64,000 nt of DNA from assembly GCA_025602905.1 (NCBI GenBank), contig JAHLKI010000002.1:124001-188000 (forward strand), written 5' to 3'. The notes beneath the pieces were generated by a model. That model searched no databases. It saw only the letters and a list, made by a program, of their open reading frames with translations, and was not told where the DNA came from. The first letter of the stretch is position 1. Each line of letters opens with the position of its first letter. Shown in pieces: positions 9,958 to 19,560 of the stretch. This DNA comes from Phlyctochytrium arcticum (Eukaryota > Chytridiomycota > Chytridiomycetes > Chytridiales > Chytridiaceae). Position numbers and translations under genes: made by a program.

Positions 9958-11664
9958 TTGAGGAGTCCAGTCTTGCTCAATACATTGCAGGTTGGGACAA
10001 CCCAGCAATCCATGGACCTTCTCAATGGCGTTTTCGCGTCTCTTCCAGGGGCGAGAACTTGCGCGGGTGCGGAAATCCTTGATGAGCTTTTGCCGAGGAT
10101 TATGCTAAGCCACCCCTCATTTAGTTCCATTAGTCTAGATTACACCCTCTGTACAAAAGTGATTTTCTCTGTTCTTTGAATACACCTTAGCGATTCTCAC
10201 AGAAGCTTCCCTTCACATCGATGCAGCGCGACGACGTACGGTACTCGTCCAAGAGGAAGCAGGGGATGTCGTGCCGCGCGAAGAGCTTTCTGAATCCGAC
10301 CGTCCTGCTTGTCTGGAACCGCATCGTCCTTCCAGCATCGTTCCAGTCACCCATGACCACAGCAAACTGTGCCCCGTACTTCCTCCGCATATTCCCGATC
10401 AATTTTGCTTCGGATGCCTGCCGCAATGAATGAGATTTGAGGCGTACTTTGGAGTGCCATTGGCGGTCGTCAAACGGCTGCAAGGTAGGAGTAGCGGCTT
10501 GGACCTCGATAAGATTTGCTGAAAAGGTTTCGATGTCCATGCTCTTGTGAGTCGGGATTGCTGACTCCATCACAGCCACTCCAGCTTGCTCCTTCAAAGC
10601 TTTCCTTTTGTTTCGGAACATCCTGGATTTCGTCTCAAACACCCTTTGCTCCGAAGTATAACGGAAACGGCGCTCGTGGTTGAGATCCCGGCAAAATATC
10701 AGGTCGCGCTTGTTGGGATCGATCACGACGACGTTGCGAGCTTGCCGGAGCTCGTCCAGATGGTGTTGAAAGTAAGACTAGTCCTCCTCGGTCTTCAGCA
10801 ATTGTTTTGATTTCCGCACTGCCTTGTGGCTGTATCGCAACCCCGGCTTTTGAAATGCACCGAGGCACCGTATCCATCCGTGCTGATGGAAAAATCAAAC
10901 TCCAGCCCAAGACGCCGGCGATGCTTGAATATCTTGTCATCCAAGCAAAGCACGCGATCCCACAGATCTTTCTTGCGTTCCTCGGTCAATTTACCCATCT
11001 TTCGAGCTGATATCCGAAGAACATGAAGAGCCAAGATCGTGGTGTCAATTCGCACATGAGACTGCACCCAGGAGCGACGAAGCGGAATGGCTTGAAAAAG
11101 CAGCAACCCATGTTGTTCGTACAGTTGGGGAAGCCCGCAATAAGAACCCAAATAGTCTAGAGGGTTGGCGACGGTGGAATATTGCAGGCACTCGGCTTGC
11201 ACGGGGAACAAACCCCACAGTTCGGCCAAAACTTGGGACTCAAGCGCCGGCAGTTCATCCAGTTCAGCTTCCTCCGGAGCTTCCTCGAAAGTAGCAAGTG
11301 TCTTGAACCGCCGTACATGGGCATAAAATATCGTGAGCTGATCGCCCCCATCAGGCAAAGCCTTGAGTGCACGGACTTTTCGTCGCACGTCCAGTCGCAC
11401 ATTAATGTAACGCAACTACATTTTCATGAAATGCTCTTTGACGTTGACGGCCAGATTGGTCAAGATGCTATTGCCAGTGTAGTGGGCAGGTTGTTGGTCG
11501 TACGGGAGGTCGCAATGTTCAAAGTTGAAAATAGCACAGTATCCTTGAATATACGGCCAGAACTCTTCCTTGATGGCAACTGAAGATGCGGTTGTAGGTT
11601 GATATACTATTCCCTTGTTCAAGAGGTGGAATCGAGCAGGGTCTATCCCAGATCTATCCATCAA
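9958..11664 (-). pseudogene. Decayed Fanzor (eukaryotic TnpB-like) RNA-guided nuclease
   Basis: Fanzor proteins are eukaryotic relatives of TnpB that cut DNA guided by a noncoding RNA. On the minus strand an N-terminal segment is followed by the central motif FSISTDGYGASVHF and a RuvC-I block VVVIDPNKRDLIFCRD. A middle block, VVMGDWNDAGR, sits where RuvC-II is expected. The C-terminal block FLLDEYRTSSRC carries the RuvC-III Asp and the first zinc-finger Cys, and PWKRRENAIEKVHGLLGC with a further C..C pair follows. Breaks: an in-frame TAG at 11416-11418, a frameshift near 10846-10855, a second TAG at 10778-10780, and a stop after SFCENR at 10187. The second residue of the first zinc pair is Val (CIDV). 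The usual terminal WNRD-like motif is absent, so the 3' end is truncated. Both TAG codons could derive from CAG by C-to-T change. The copy is inactive. Confidence 0.8.
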
Positions 11665-11908
11665 TTCTACCGACTCTGGCGACTACGGGGTGATGGTGCA
11701 AATTGGGGGGTTTGTCCAGTCGACAGCAGTTCGACCCGACCCCAGCGGTTTGTCCGGTCGACCGCACCATCAGTAACTGTACTCGGCAGTACTGCCAGGC
11801 TTGTCGATTGCATTGGCCCTTTGGTTCTACTGCATCTTGGCCTTCCTTCATGCATACACATCGCAACTCCGTAGTTTAGGTCGTCTCGGGTCATGACAGA
11901 ACCCGAGC
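11665..11908. other. Flank upstream of Fanzor remnant
   Basis: No gene is supported. The motif GTTTGTCC[A/G]GTCGAC occurs twice, near 11711 and 11749. It may be the left flank of the element that carried the Fanzor gene. Confidence 0.35.
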
Positions 11909-12402
11909 CACATGGACCGACAGACCGACAGAGCGTGTTTTGCGATTGAGGTATATACTCTTTTCAATCGCTTTCGCTCCAACAGAAAGAGCTAGTAAAA
12001 GTAACAGAGCCGGAAAAGTAAATTGGAAAAAAACAGAGGCATTGAAAAGAAATAGTAAAAGTTTCGTAAAAGGCTGAAGAAAAACGTCTTAAATATAGGG
12101 ATGAAAAGATCAGAAGGAATGAACAGGTGCAGGACGGGAGACACCAGGAAGAGAAGTGAAGGGCAGGGTGGGAAAAAAGCGAGGACAGAACCCTAGCCAA
12201 CTTCTGGAAACCGGCGGACGAAATCGTAGTAATTTGTGGACAGAATAGGCCAGAAGGCTCCGAAAAATCTGACAACAGGCTTGAAAGGTAGGGAAAGGAC
12301 AGACGGCGTCTGAAAGAGAGAGCAAGAAACGGAAAGACTATGAAAAAAGGACAGGTCACATGGACCGACAGAGCGTGTTTTGCGATTGAGGTATACTCTT
12401 TT
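11909..12402. repeat. Unit bounded by 46-54 bp direct repeats
   Basis: Positions about 11909-11974 and 12357-12402 share CACATGGACCGACAG, GAGCGTGTTTTGCGATTGAG and GTATACTCTTTT in direct orientation. The first copy has an extra 8-bp GACCGACA unit and an extra TA. Between them lie about 380 bp of purine-rich, gene-free sequence that ends in GAAAAAAGGACAGG just before the second copy. The layout resembles a very small terminal-repeat element (TRIM-like) or a duplication. No coding sequence was seen. Confidence 0.45.
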
Positions 12403-12572
12403 GATATTCTCATTCTACTTTTTCTTTCATTTTCTAACAAGTCTAAAATCTCCTGTACCAATCTCCTGTACCAACGTTTTGGTTACTTTTCATATGATTC
12501 CTATTATTAGTTTGTTTCCTCAATCCTCAATATATATACAGGGTGGAATAAATAATGATGGATGTTCATAAT

Positions 12573-14073
12573 CTAATGCCGCTCCTGGTCACCCACAGCT
12601 TCCGCGGCGTCTGATGCGTTCATATCTCGCTCCCAATCGTCGACAAACTCCTTGAATTCAGCTGGCAAAGCTTCGGAATCTACTTCGATAACTTTACGGA
12701 AGCACTGGATCGCCTGCGTGTAGTACTTATCACCGTCACCGCCAGCGGTGGCTTCCAGTACATTGCCCAGGTTGATAAGTAGTTCTCCCCTCTAATGTTT
12801 GTTATCAGCAAGCTGTAATAAGCCATCAGCAGCAGAAATACGCACCAGGACTTCAATCTGGGTGTTGGTGCCATCGGTTTCAGACATGAGGGATATTGCT
12901 TTATCCAAGCTGCCAAGACCTACACCTTTCATTAGCGCTACACTGGAAAAACGGTATATGAGCTTGCCGTACCTTGTCGGAGGTACCCTGCAGCTTCTTC
13001 TGAGCCACTTTCACTTTCTCCGCCCTCTTCCAGCGATTGAAGCAAGCCACTGGCCGATGTCAAGTAACACGACGCAAGTCCAATGTGTGCATCTATAGAG
13101 TCTGGGGTATCTGGAAAGAAGGGGTAAGCTTTTCACTTTCCATATTTGTAGCGGCATGTAGCGGTGGGTACCTTTTAGAACGTCATTGTACAGGTCAGTG
13201 GCAATCTTGCTCCATGATTGAAGACTCTCCTGGTCTGATCGACTATCCGCATAATGACGTGCCGTTGAAGCGGCTTCCAAACGCAACGCGTTGCGCTCTT
13301 CCAGTTCGATTCCAGAGCAGTCAAACTTGTATTGTTCTCGAGCTTTTGCTTCTAGTGACTGAATCTGTTCAATCTCCTCGTTCTCCTCGTCAATCGGTGC
13401 CTTGTTCAGGAGCTCAACGGCGAGTGCCAAATACGTCGCCCCGAGTGAGGCTAGCAGTGGAGCCGACACTGGGATATTGTCCTCCACTGCCCGCTCTACG
13501 CCTCTTTCGAAGCGTGAGATTGCCGCCTCCAGGTAATCTTTGTACAACTCGTCGCTCGTCTCAGCCGACTCTGATGATCCAGCCGTCAATTGCGCGCCCA
13601 GTTGAAACAATGCCTTGCCAAAAACATGGTAGAAGTCGGGAGGGAGAGGTCCCGTATCGGCTTCTCCGTTCGACTTGTCGGCAGTGGCACCGCCCTCGGC
13701 GTTGCCAGCATCGCCGCATTGAATACGTAAAATCTTGTCGCATTCATGAACACATCCCCGGTAAAGATCGAGAGCTGCCTCTGCATCGCCTGCCTCTAGT
13801 CATCTCCAGGGTGAGTGAGGCTACAGAAACAAATACTGTGTTAAGCTCGGACAAACCTTCTTTCTCATTGGCTGCATCCAGCAATCCCTTTATGATGGAA
13901 ATCTCGTCCTCGTCGTCGGCATCAATCGCAACCGTCCGTGTGTCCTTCTTGATAACTGGGACGTCCGCCGCAGCCGTCTTGGCGTCACCATCCTCCTTCA
14001 GCCGCTTATTTGCATTCTCCTTGTTTTTTGAAATGGCCTTCTTGAGTCCTCGTGGTCGTTTTTTGTTGTCCAT
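12573..14073 (-). CDS. ETT1: Ett1/Nro1-family nuclear protein
   Basis: This family includes budding yeast Ett1, which promotes accurate translation termination, and fission yeast Nro1, which regulates the oxygenase Ofd1. The protein starts MDNKKRPRGLKKAISKNKEN, a basic nuclear-type N-terminus, followed by an acidic region (ADDEDEISIIKGLLD). The helical repeat core follows: GDAEAALDLYRGCVHECDKI, then LPPDFYHVFGKALFQLGAQL, a long helix with AAISRFERGVERAV, and LASLGATYLALAVELLNKAP. The last exon encodes LINLGNVLEAT, YYTQAIQCFRKVIEVD, then DDWERDM and a stop at 12573. Length (about 400 residues) and TPR-like helical pairs fit the family. About four introns are inferred. Its start is 186 bp from that of OLA1 on the other strand. 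Confidence 0.8.
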
Positions 14074-14158
14074 TTGAGCGTTTTAATTGGGGAAAAAAGT
14101 GCTTCAAGTTCAAAACGTCGGAATTTTGGTCCCAAAAAATCGCGCAGCACTCAGGGCG

Positions 14159-14166
14159 CACGTGAC
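14159..14166. promoter_or_regulatory. CACGTGAC E-box in ETT1/OLA1 divergent promoter
   Basis: A CACGTG core with the RTCACRTG-type flank seen at Cbf1/Tye7-class bHLH sites lies in the 186-bp gap between the two starts. It could serve both genes. The call rests on the motif only. Confidence 0.35.
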
Positions 14167-14259
14167 TGTAATTTGGACCTCACAAAAAACGACGATCTGC
14201 GAGTTTGGCACTTTTCCAACATCAAACGACATTTTTCAACGTAAAGAACTATAGTCAAG

Positions 14260-15750
14260 ATGCCACCCAAGAAGAAGGTCGATGCTACAGAGAAGCCCTT
14301 GCTGGGCCGCCCCGGCAACAACTTGAAAATGGTAAAGTCGCGGGAGATTGAGACAGCGTTTCCAAATCTAGGTTTGTTTATCTTTGTTCAATAGGGTATT
14401 GTCGGTCTCCCCAACGTCGGAAAGTCATCCTTCTTCAATGCATTGACCAACAGTGCCGTCTCTGCCGAAAACTTCCCTTTCTGTACAATTGACCCCTCTG
14501 AGGCCCGTGTTGCCGTCCCCGATCCCCGCTTTGATTGGTTGTGCGATTTCTACAAGCCATCATCAAAAGTACCCGCTTATCTGACTGTTACGGATATCGC
14601 TGGTCTTGTAAAGGGAGCTGCTGAAGGCCAGGGTCTTGGAAATGCTTTCCTGAGTCACATCAAGGCCGTGGACGGTATTTTCCACTTGTTGCGAGCATTC
14701 GACGACGCAGATGTCATTCACGTCGAGGGTGAGTTGGACCCTGTCCGCGATATGGCCATTATCCATGAGGAACTCCGATTGAAGGATGAGGAGGCCATCA
14801 ACAAGGCGATTGATGCGCGAAAAAAGGATGTAGCGCGTGCGGGCAAGGGCGGCAATGCTCAAGATAAGGCCAAGAAGGAAGAGTTTGACGTTGTTCAAAA
14901 GGTTCAGCAATGGATTGTGGAGCAAAAGAAGGATGTCCGGGATGGCGACTGGAACGGAAAAGAGATTGAAATTATCAACACTCTTCAGCTGATTACCGCC
15001 AAGCCCGTTGTCTACCTCGTACGTTGACATTTTGAAGAGTTTTCCTTCGTTTAGCAATGCGATCCGTACTGACTGTCTTCTACAGTGCAACTTGAGCGAG
15101 CGCGATTACGCGCGCAAGAAGAACAAGTGGCTTCCCAAGATCAAGGCGTGGATTGACGCCAACCACCCCGGCGATCTCCTTGTCCCCTACTCTGGCGTGC
15201 TCGAAATGAAGTTGACCACCATGTCCCCCGAGGAGCGTGAGGAATACCTCAAGGGCCTCAAGGAGCAATACGAAGCCCCTGTCCCAGTTACCTCCGTCTT
15301 TTCCAAAATTGTTGTTGCCGGTTACAACGCCCTTAACCTTGTCTACTGTAAGTTCTCAATTCATCTCCCCTACTTTTACAACGCATGAACTCTTAAATCT
15401 TTTCTGCAATACAGTCTTCACGGGTGGACCAGATGAAGTCCGCGCCTGGACCATCCGCAAAAACACCAAAGCCCCCGCAGCCGCCGGTACCATCCACACC
15501 GATTTCGAAAAGGCCTTCATTATGGCCGAAGTCATGAAATACGACGACTTGAAGGAACTCGGGTCCGAGGCTGCCGTCAAGGCTGGCGGTAAATACGTCC
15601 AAAAGGGCAAAGAGTATGTCGTTCAAGATGGAGATATCCTTTGTAAGTCACGAATTTTGTTTTTTCGCGTGTTTCTTGGTTCAATGGTTGACTTAAGGAT
15701 GTGTTATAGACTTTAAGGCCGGTCAAGTGAATGCACCCAAGAAGAAGTAA
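14260..15750 (+). CDS. OLA1: Obg-like ATPase 1 (YchF family)
   Basis: OLA1 is a conserved ribosome-associated P-loop NTPase that hydrolyses ATP, not GTP, and acts in translation and stress control. The sequence begins [18 protein letters not shown] and, after an intron, gives [18 protein letters not shown] (G1/Walker A) and [17 protein letters not shown] (G3). After a coiled-coil insert comes NLSERDY in place of the GTPase NKxD motif, the change that explains ATP preference. The C-terminal TGS domain follows ([16 protein letters not shown] and [16 protein letters not shown]), ending APKKK. There are five exons with GT-AG introns near 14331, 15018, 15347 and 15644. Length (about 395 residues) matches human OLA1. 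Confidence 0.95.
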
Positions 15751-15993
15751 AAGTTGCTCCGTCTCTCTTGTTTCCACTTTTGTTCCTCTTCTGTTCCCGA
15801 CACCCCCCTCATCCCTGATATATCCTTCCACACCCAAACTCTTTCCAATCATCGAACTGCAATCTCACTTTTTTTTGTTTATTGTTATCTTGATCCGATG
15901 GCCCCCATGAATCAACTGTGTGTGTGTATGTATGTATGTACACGACGATAATTGTACTATTTACATTCTTATATGTCATTTTCGTACTCTCTT

Positions 15994-16630
15994 TCAGTAC
16001 TGGTTCACCCGCCAAACAGTAACCAAAAACATTACACCTGATTCCAGTAATGCCGGTAATGCACTACAACCCTGCAGTCAATAATCTCCCCCTTCATCAA
16101 ACTCATTCCCAACCGTACCTGCAAAACCCAAATATCCACCAATAGACTCCAACGCTCCATCGTTCCATCGCAAACCCGCTTAGAGCGATCGTGGCAGTCG
16201 TATGTGCGCACATATCTAAAAAAAAACATATAAGTAGAAGAAATGTAGGATGGGAGGGGTAACGTACGAAATGTGCCTATCCCCCGTGAAAACATGGTAA
16301 TCCCACTAAAGAACCCGGCGAGTTCGATGGCCAGGCCGAGCCATGTAAGTGCCAACGCGGCCGTTATCCTACATACATACCATTAAGTATATATGCTTAT
16401 CAGACGTGAGTATGGGACTTACGATGTATTGTAAGATGCGTAATCGGAAAGATCCATCAAGGGGAGTGAGGCGCGGATATACACGTCCTAAATGTAAAAC
16501 ATGAATGGGGTGTGGTTTGTGGTAGGGGAGACGGACTTACCTTTGTGAAATAGATCATGAGGGAGATGATGAAATGGGAGATGGTGGTCAGGAACCGGGC
16601 CGGGAGGAGCGTACCTGCCGTATCGTGCAT
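15994..16630 (-). CDS. TMEM107: TMEM107, ciliary transition-zone membrane protein
   Basis: TMEM107 is a four-pass membrane protein that recruits the MKS module to the ciliary transition zone. The protein starts MHDTAGTLLPARFLTTISHF (membrane helix 1), then DVYIRASLPL..., then ITAALALTWLGLAIELAGFF and SGITMFSRG (helix 2), then ICAHTTATIALSGFAMERW (helix 3), then WIFGF/CSALPALLESGVMFLVTVW (helix 4) and RVNQY. The motifs ELAGF.SG.SMF, GAH...ALS.F..ERW and FCSALPA are the family signature. The last intron uses acceptor GTTGTAG, which joins GGGTTTTGCAG to TGCATTACC and restores the FCSALPA block; other acceptors give a wrong frame. Length about 140 residues, as usual. Presence of this gene implies a flagellated life stage. 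Confidence 0.85.
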
Positions 16631-16968
16631 AATTGGATATGGGTGAACAAAATGTGTGGGATTTCTTGACGCGTGAACGCGTTACTGGACGCGTTATTTT
16701 GCTCAAAGGCGGTGTGTATTTGTAACTACTAGCTTGACAGGGAATAAGAACAAAAAGAAGAGAGACTCTATAGGTACAGCGATAAGCGTCACAGCAAATA
16801 AGCGGAATGAGAACTCCCCAAAAAGTGGAATCAGCCAAGAAAAACAATCCCGACCAAAAAGAAAGAAAAAAGTGCTTTGTCTATAAAATGTTGCGGTGAA
16901 AAAAATGTAAAATAAAAGGGGGGATACAGCCAAACTAATCAAAAACGGGTACGAATGTCTATATACGC
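16631..16968. other. Intergenic, no gene seen
   Basis: Upstream region of TMEM107 and downstream region of the surface protein gene. AT-rich, with no supported gene. Confidence 0.4.
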
Positions 16969-16996
16969 GGGGGGGGGGGGGGGGGGGGGGGGGGGG
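16969..16996 (+). repeat. 28-nt poly-G homopolymer
   Basis: An uninterrupted run of 28 G residues, about 175 bp beyond the stop of the surface-protein gene on the opposite strand. Its length is likely polymorphic and hard to sequence. It could form a G-quadruplex. Confidence 0.9.
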
Positions 16997-17172
16997 AATC
17001 TGTCCCTACTAGAGTGTCGCAACCGAAAAATCCCCCGACAAAACCGTAAGTGGGAACGCTCCAAATTCTCCCGTTCGAAGGTTGGTCCCAATTCCCCATC
17101 CATCACTAAACGATTCCCTAAAGAAAAAGGCGTTAACAATAATGCAAAAAAATTGGAGACCGAAAAAAGGTC

Positions 17173-19059
17173 TTACTTGATGAGAACAGAATCACCGGGA
17201 GTCATGGCGATTTCGTCGGATTGGGCGGGGCGGAAGGGGACGGCTACGACGCGTTGTTGTTGTTGTTGGGACGAAGAAAGTTTTTGGAGGGTTCCATTAC
17301 CGTTGGAAGAAATGTAGGATGTGCGGTTATCACTGCTCTCGTCCGCGTCAGAGCGGGCAAAAGTTTGGTATGCAGGGAGTGTGCCAAAATTGTTCGTGCC
17401 GGATGGTCCAGCCGCAGGAGTTGAAGAGGATCCGGCAGTAGCAGCAGCAGCCTCGGCGGCCTTTGATGCATATGGTACAGTGCTCGAATCTCCGCTAATG
17501 GGCTGATCATTCGAAGAAGCAAGGGATTGAGCTACAGGGTGATTGGAACTCATATGTAATGACGATGTTCGAGCGGTTCGTCGGCCCTGTCGTGAGTCTA
17601 ACGGTGCTAATGTGTCCGCTGAGGCTTGAGAGGTCAAGGTGTCCTGGTCTCCCGATCTGCCGCCAGCAGCAGCAGCCAGTGGGATGGCAGCAGCAGCAGC
17701 ACCAGCACCAGCACCAGCGGCGGCAAGGTGATGACTACCAGCTGGAGATCCGCTGCTGGGACCCGCAGCAGATGTATTTAGAGAACCACTGCCTGCTTGC
17801 GCGGGAGCATGTTCGTAGCCGGTAGCAGGGGGGAAACTATGCATACCGCCATCCACCCCACCACCCACAGAATGTCTCATTCCACCAGGTTGTTGGAACG
17901 AAGTCGGAGATGTACCATATGGCCCACCATACGCAGCAGCGTCTGCTCCCGCCTGCGGGTAGTAGTAGCTATTGGCGACACCATTGTAAGGGTACGCGCC
18001 ATTATTGTAGCCATTGGCCATTCCTCCAGCATAGGGATCCGCAGGATACGAACCAGCCGCGCCATTGGAACCCGATAACGGGATACTTGATTGACTAAAG
18101 GAGCCTGGACTTGCGGACAATGTATGTTCCGACGAAGGCTGCACGTGCATTTGCTCGTGTTGCACACGGCCACCACTTCCATACGAGGGGCTTTCGGTAC
18201 GTAGGACATTGCTGTGTACGCCAAATAACTTGGACATGGGTTCGGAGGGGGCCAGGTCGTCCCGTTTGACCCGGCGGGGATTGTGGCGTCGCCAGCGAAT
18301 GAGTCCGGTTGCGAGTAGTCCAATGACGGCCAGGCCAAACAAGCCTCCTACGATCGCACCCACGATCGTGGCAATTTTGCGGCCCGTGCCCGAGCTGCTG
18401 CTGTCGCCATTGATGTTGTCGGAGGATCCAGGTGTGCCCGTTTCACCGGGGTAGTCAACGATAACGGTGGTGGTTAGGCGAGGCGTGCCGTTTGACATGA
18501 ACGTACGGGTTTCGATGCGGGACACTGGGGTGGCTGCAGGAGGGGGCGTGGGCAGAGGAGTGTTTCCAGGAACCGGCGTGGGAGTCACTGGAACCTGCGA
18601 TGGCTGCCGAGACGGTTGTTGCGAGGGTGGTTGCTGAGACGGCTGTTGGGAAGGTTGCTGAGACGGCTGCTGAGACGGTTGCTGAGTGGGCTGTTGCGTC
18701 GGTTGCTGCGACGGCTGCTGCGTCGGAGGGGGCGATGTTGGAACAGGGATGGTGGGTTGATTACTGGGTGTTGCAGAAGGCGGATCCCTGGTAGGTCTTG
18801 GGGTGGGACTGCTTGAAGGAATGTTGGGTTCAGAGGTAGGTTCAGGAGCTGATGTTATAGAGGGTGCTTGCCTTGTTGGCTGAGCGGTTGGCCTTGTGGG
18901 TTCTGCGGTGGGATCCTCTCCACCACCACCACCTCCATTTCCACCGGTTGATTGAGCCTGCACCGAGGCGACCAGCAATAGACAGACCAGGAGCAGCGAG
19001 AGCAGCCGCCGGTTCACTCTGCTAGACCCGCGCCGTTTGATCCCAGTCTCTGCTCCCAT
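17173..19059 (-). CDS. Single-pass surface protein with Gln/Pro-rich repeats
   Basis: An intronless 628-residue frame with no recognised family. It has a signal peptide (residues about 14-36, RVNRRLLSLLLVCLLLVASV), a Gly-rich patch, and a Pro/Thr/Ser-rich extracellular stem. Within the stem, residues 113-155 are tandem QQPS/QQPT units. A transmembrane helix spans about 228-255 (KIATIVGAIVGGLFGLAVIG), followed by a basic stop-transfer RWRRHNPRRVKR. The long cytoplasmic tail is rich in Ser, Gly, Ala and Tyr and contains a poly-Gln run near the C-terminus. The stem is a likely site of O-mannosylation. The layout suits a cell-wall stress sensor or mucin-like adhesin, but no ligand domain is visible. 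The start follows a clean upstream stop and gives a good signal peptide. Confidence 0.8.
   Translation of the reverse strand: MGAETGIKRRGSSRVNRRLLSLLLVCLLLVASVQAQSTGGNGGGGGGEDPTAEPTRPTAQPTRQAPSITSAPEPTSEPNIPSSSPTPRPTRDPPSATPSNQPTIPVPTSPPPTQQPSQQPTQQPTQQPSQQPSQQPSQQPSQQPPSQQPSRQPSQVPVTPTPVPGNTPLPTPPPAATPVSRIETRTFMSNGTPRLTTTVIVDYPGETGTPGSSDNINGDSSSSGTGRKIATIVGAIVGGLFGLAVIGLLATGLIRWRRHNPRRVKRDDLAPSEPMSKLFGVHSNVLRTESPSYGSGGRVQHEQMHVQPSSEHTLSASPGSFSQSSIPLSGSNGAAGSYPADPYAGGMANGYNNGAYPYNGVANSYYYPQAGADAAAYGGPYGTSPTSFQQPGGMRHSVGGGVDGGMHSFPPATGYEHAPAQAGSGSLNTSAAGPSSGSPAGSHHLAAAGAGAGAAAAAIPLAAAAGGRSGDQDTLTSQASADTLAPLDSRQGRRTARTSSLHMSSNHPVAQSLASSNDQPISGDSSTVPYASKAAEAAAATAGSSSTPAAGPSGTNNFGTLPAYQTFARSDADESSDNRTSYISSNGNGTLQKLSSSQQQQQRVVAVPFRPAQSDEIAMTPGDSVLIK
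18595..18723 (-). repeat. In-frame tandem QQPS/QQPT coding repeats
   Basis: Degenerate 12-15 nt units on the minus strand encode repeated QQPS and QQPT within the extracellular stem. The repeats are in frame, so their number can change without breaking the gene. Confidence 0.85.
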
Positions 19060-19552
19060 TTTCCTTCTGTTTTTTTCACTGCTGCTGAGCGAGGATATGA
19101 TAGTAACTTGCTCCGGTAGTTTTTTCCGTAGATCCCGGGGCGGTATCTGATCAACAATGGTGCTCTACTATTCTTCCGTTCGTTCGTGGTGCTGATGAAC
19201 CACTAAATCCTATCCTCGTTCTAGGCAAGATTTCCTAATTGTCCTTGGGAGCTAATGAGATTCTCAACGAAATCTCCTTTTTCCGGCTGAACCGAGCCAG
19301 TGCTGCGCAGCCATGATGCAACCGAAAGCACACTTCACACATTCGAGTGGGATACTTTGCGCACCAGTCACGGTTGGTATGGCAACAGCTCCATCGCGCG
19401 GCTCGCGTTTGAAATTAATGAACCGTGGGAAATTAAAATTCATTTATCTGAGGAATCTCTGGGTCCAGCATGAGGGCGGCTATACATGATTTTGAGGAAT
19501 GCATAAAAAGAAATCATATGGGTCAAAACAAGTAACGAGAACAAATGATAAG
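19060..19552. other. Upstream region of the surface-protein gene
   Basis: About 490 bp with no supported gene, presumably carrying the promoter of the minus-strand surface-protein gene. No clear regulatory motif was seen. Confidence 0.4.
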
Positions 19553-19560
19553 AAAGACTA

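Noticed and set aside
10778..11418. Reassignment of TAG as Gln
   Set aside because: TAG closes conserved genes here (methionine synthase, U1-C, AP-1 mu, ERV29), so TAG is a stop codon. The TAGs in the Fanzor gene are lesions.
13037..14077. 346-codon plus-strand open frame
   Set aside because: It lies wholly antisense to ETT1, whose protein matches a family and whose introns splice in the opposite direction. The plus-strand translation shows no known motif.
15915..15945. TGTG/TATG microsatellite after OLA1
   Set aside because: An ordinary short repeat in the 3' region with no sign of function.
18595..18723. CRISPR-like short repeat array
   Set aside because: The repeats are degenerate, without spacers, and translate in frame to QQPS/QQPT inside a single protein.
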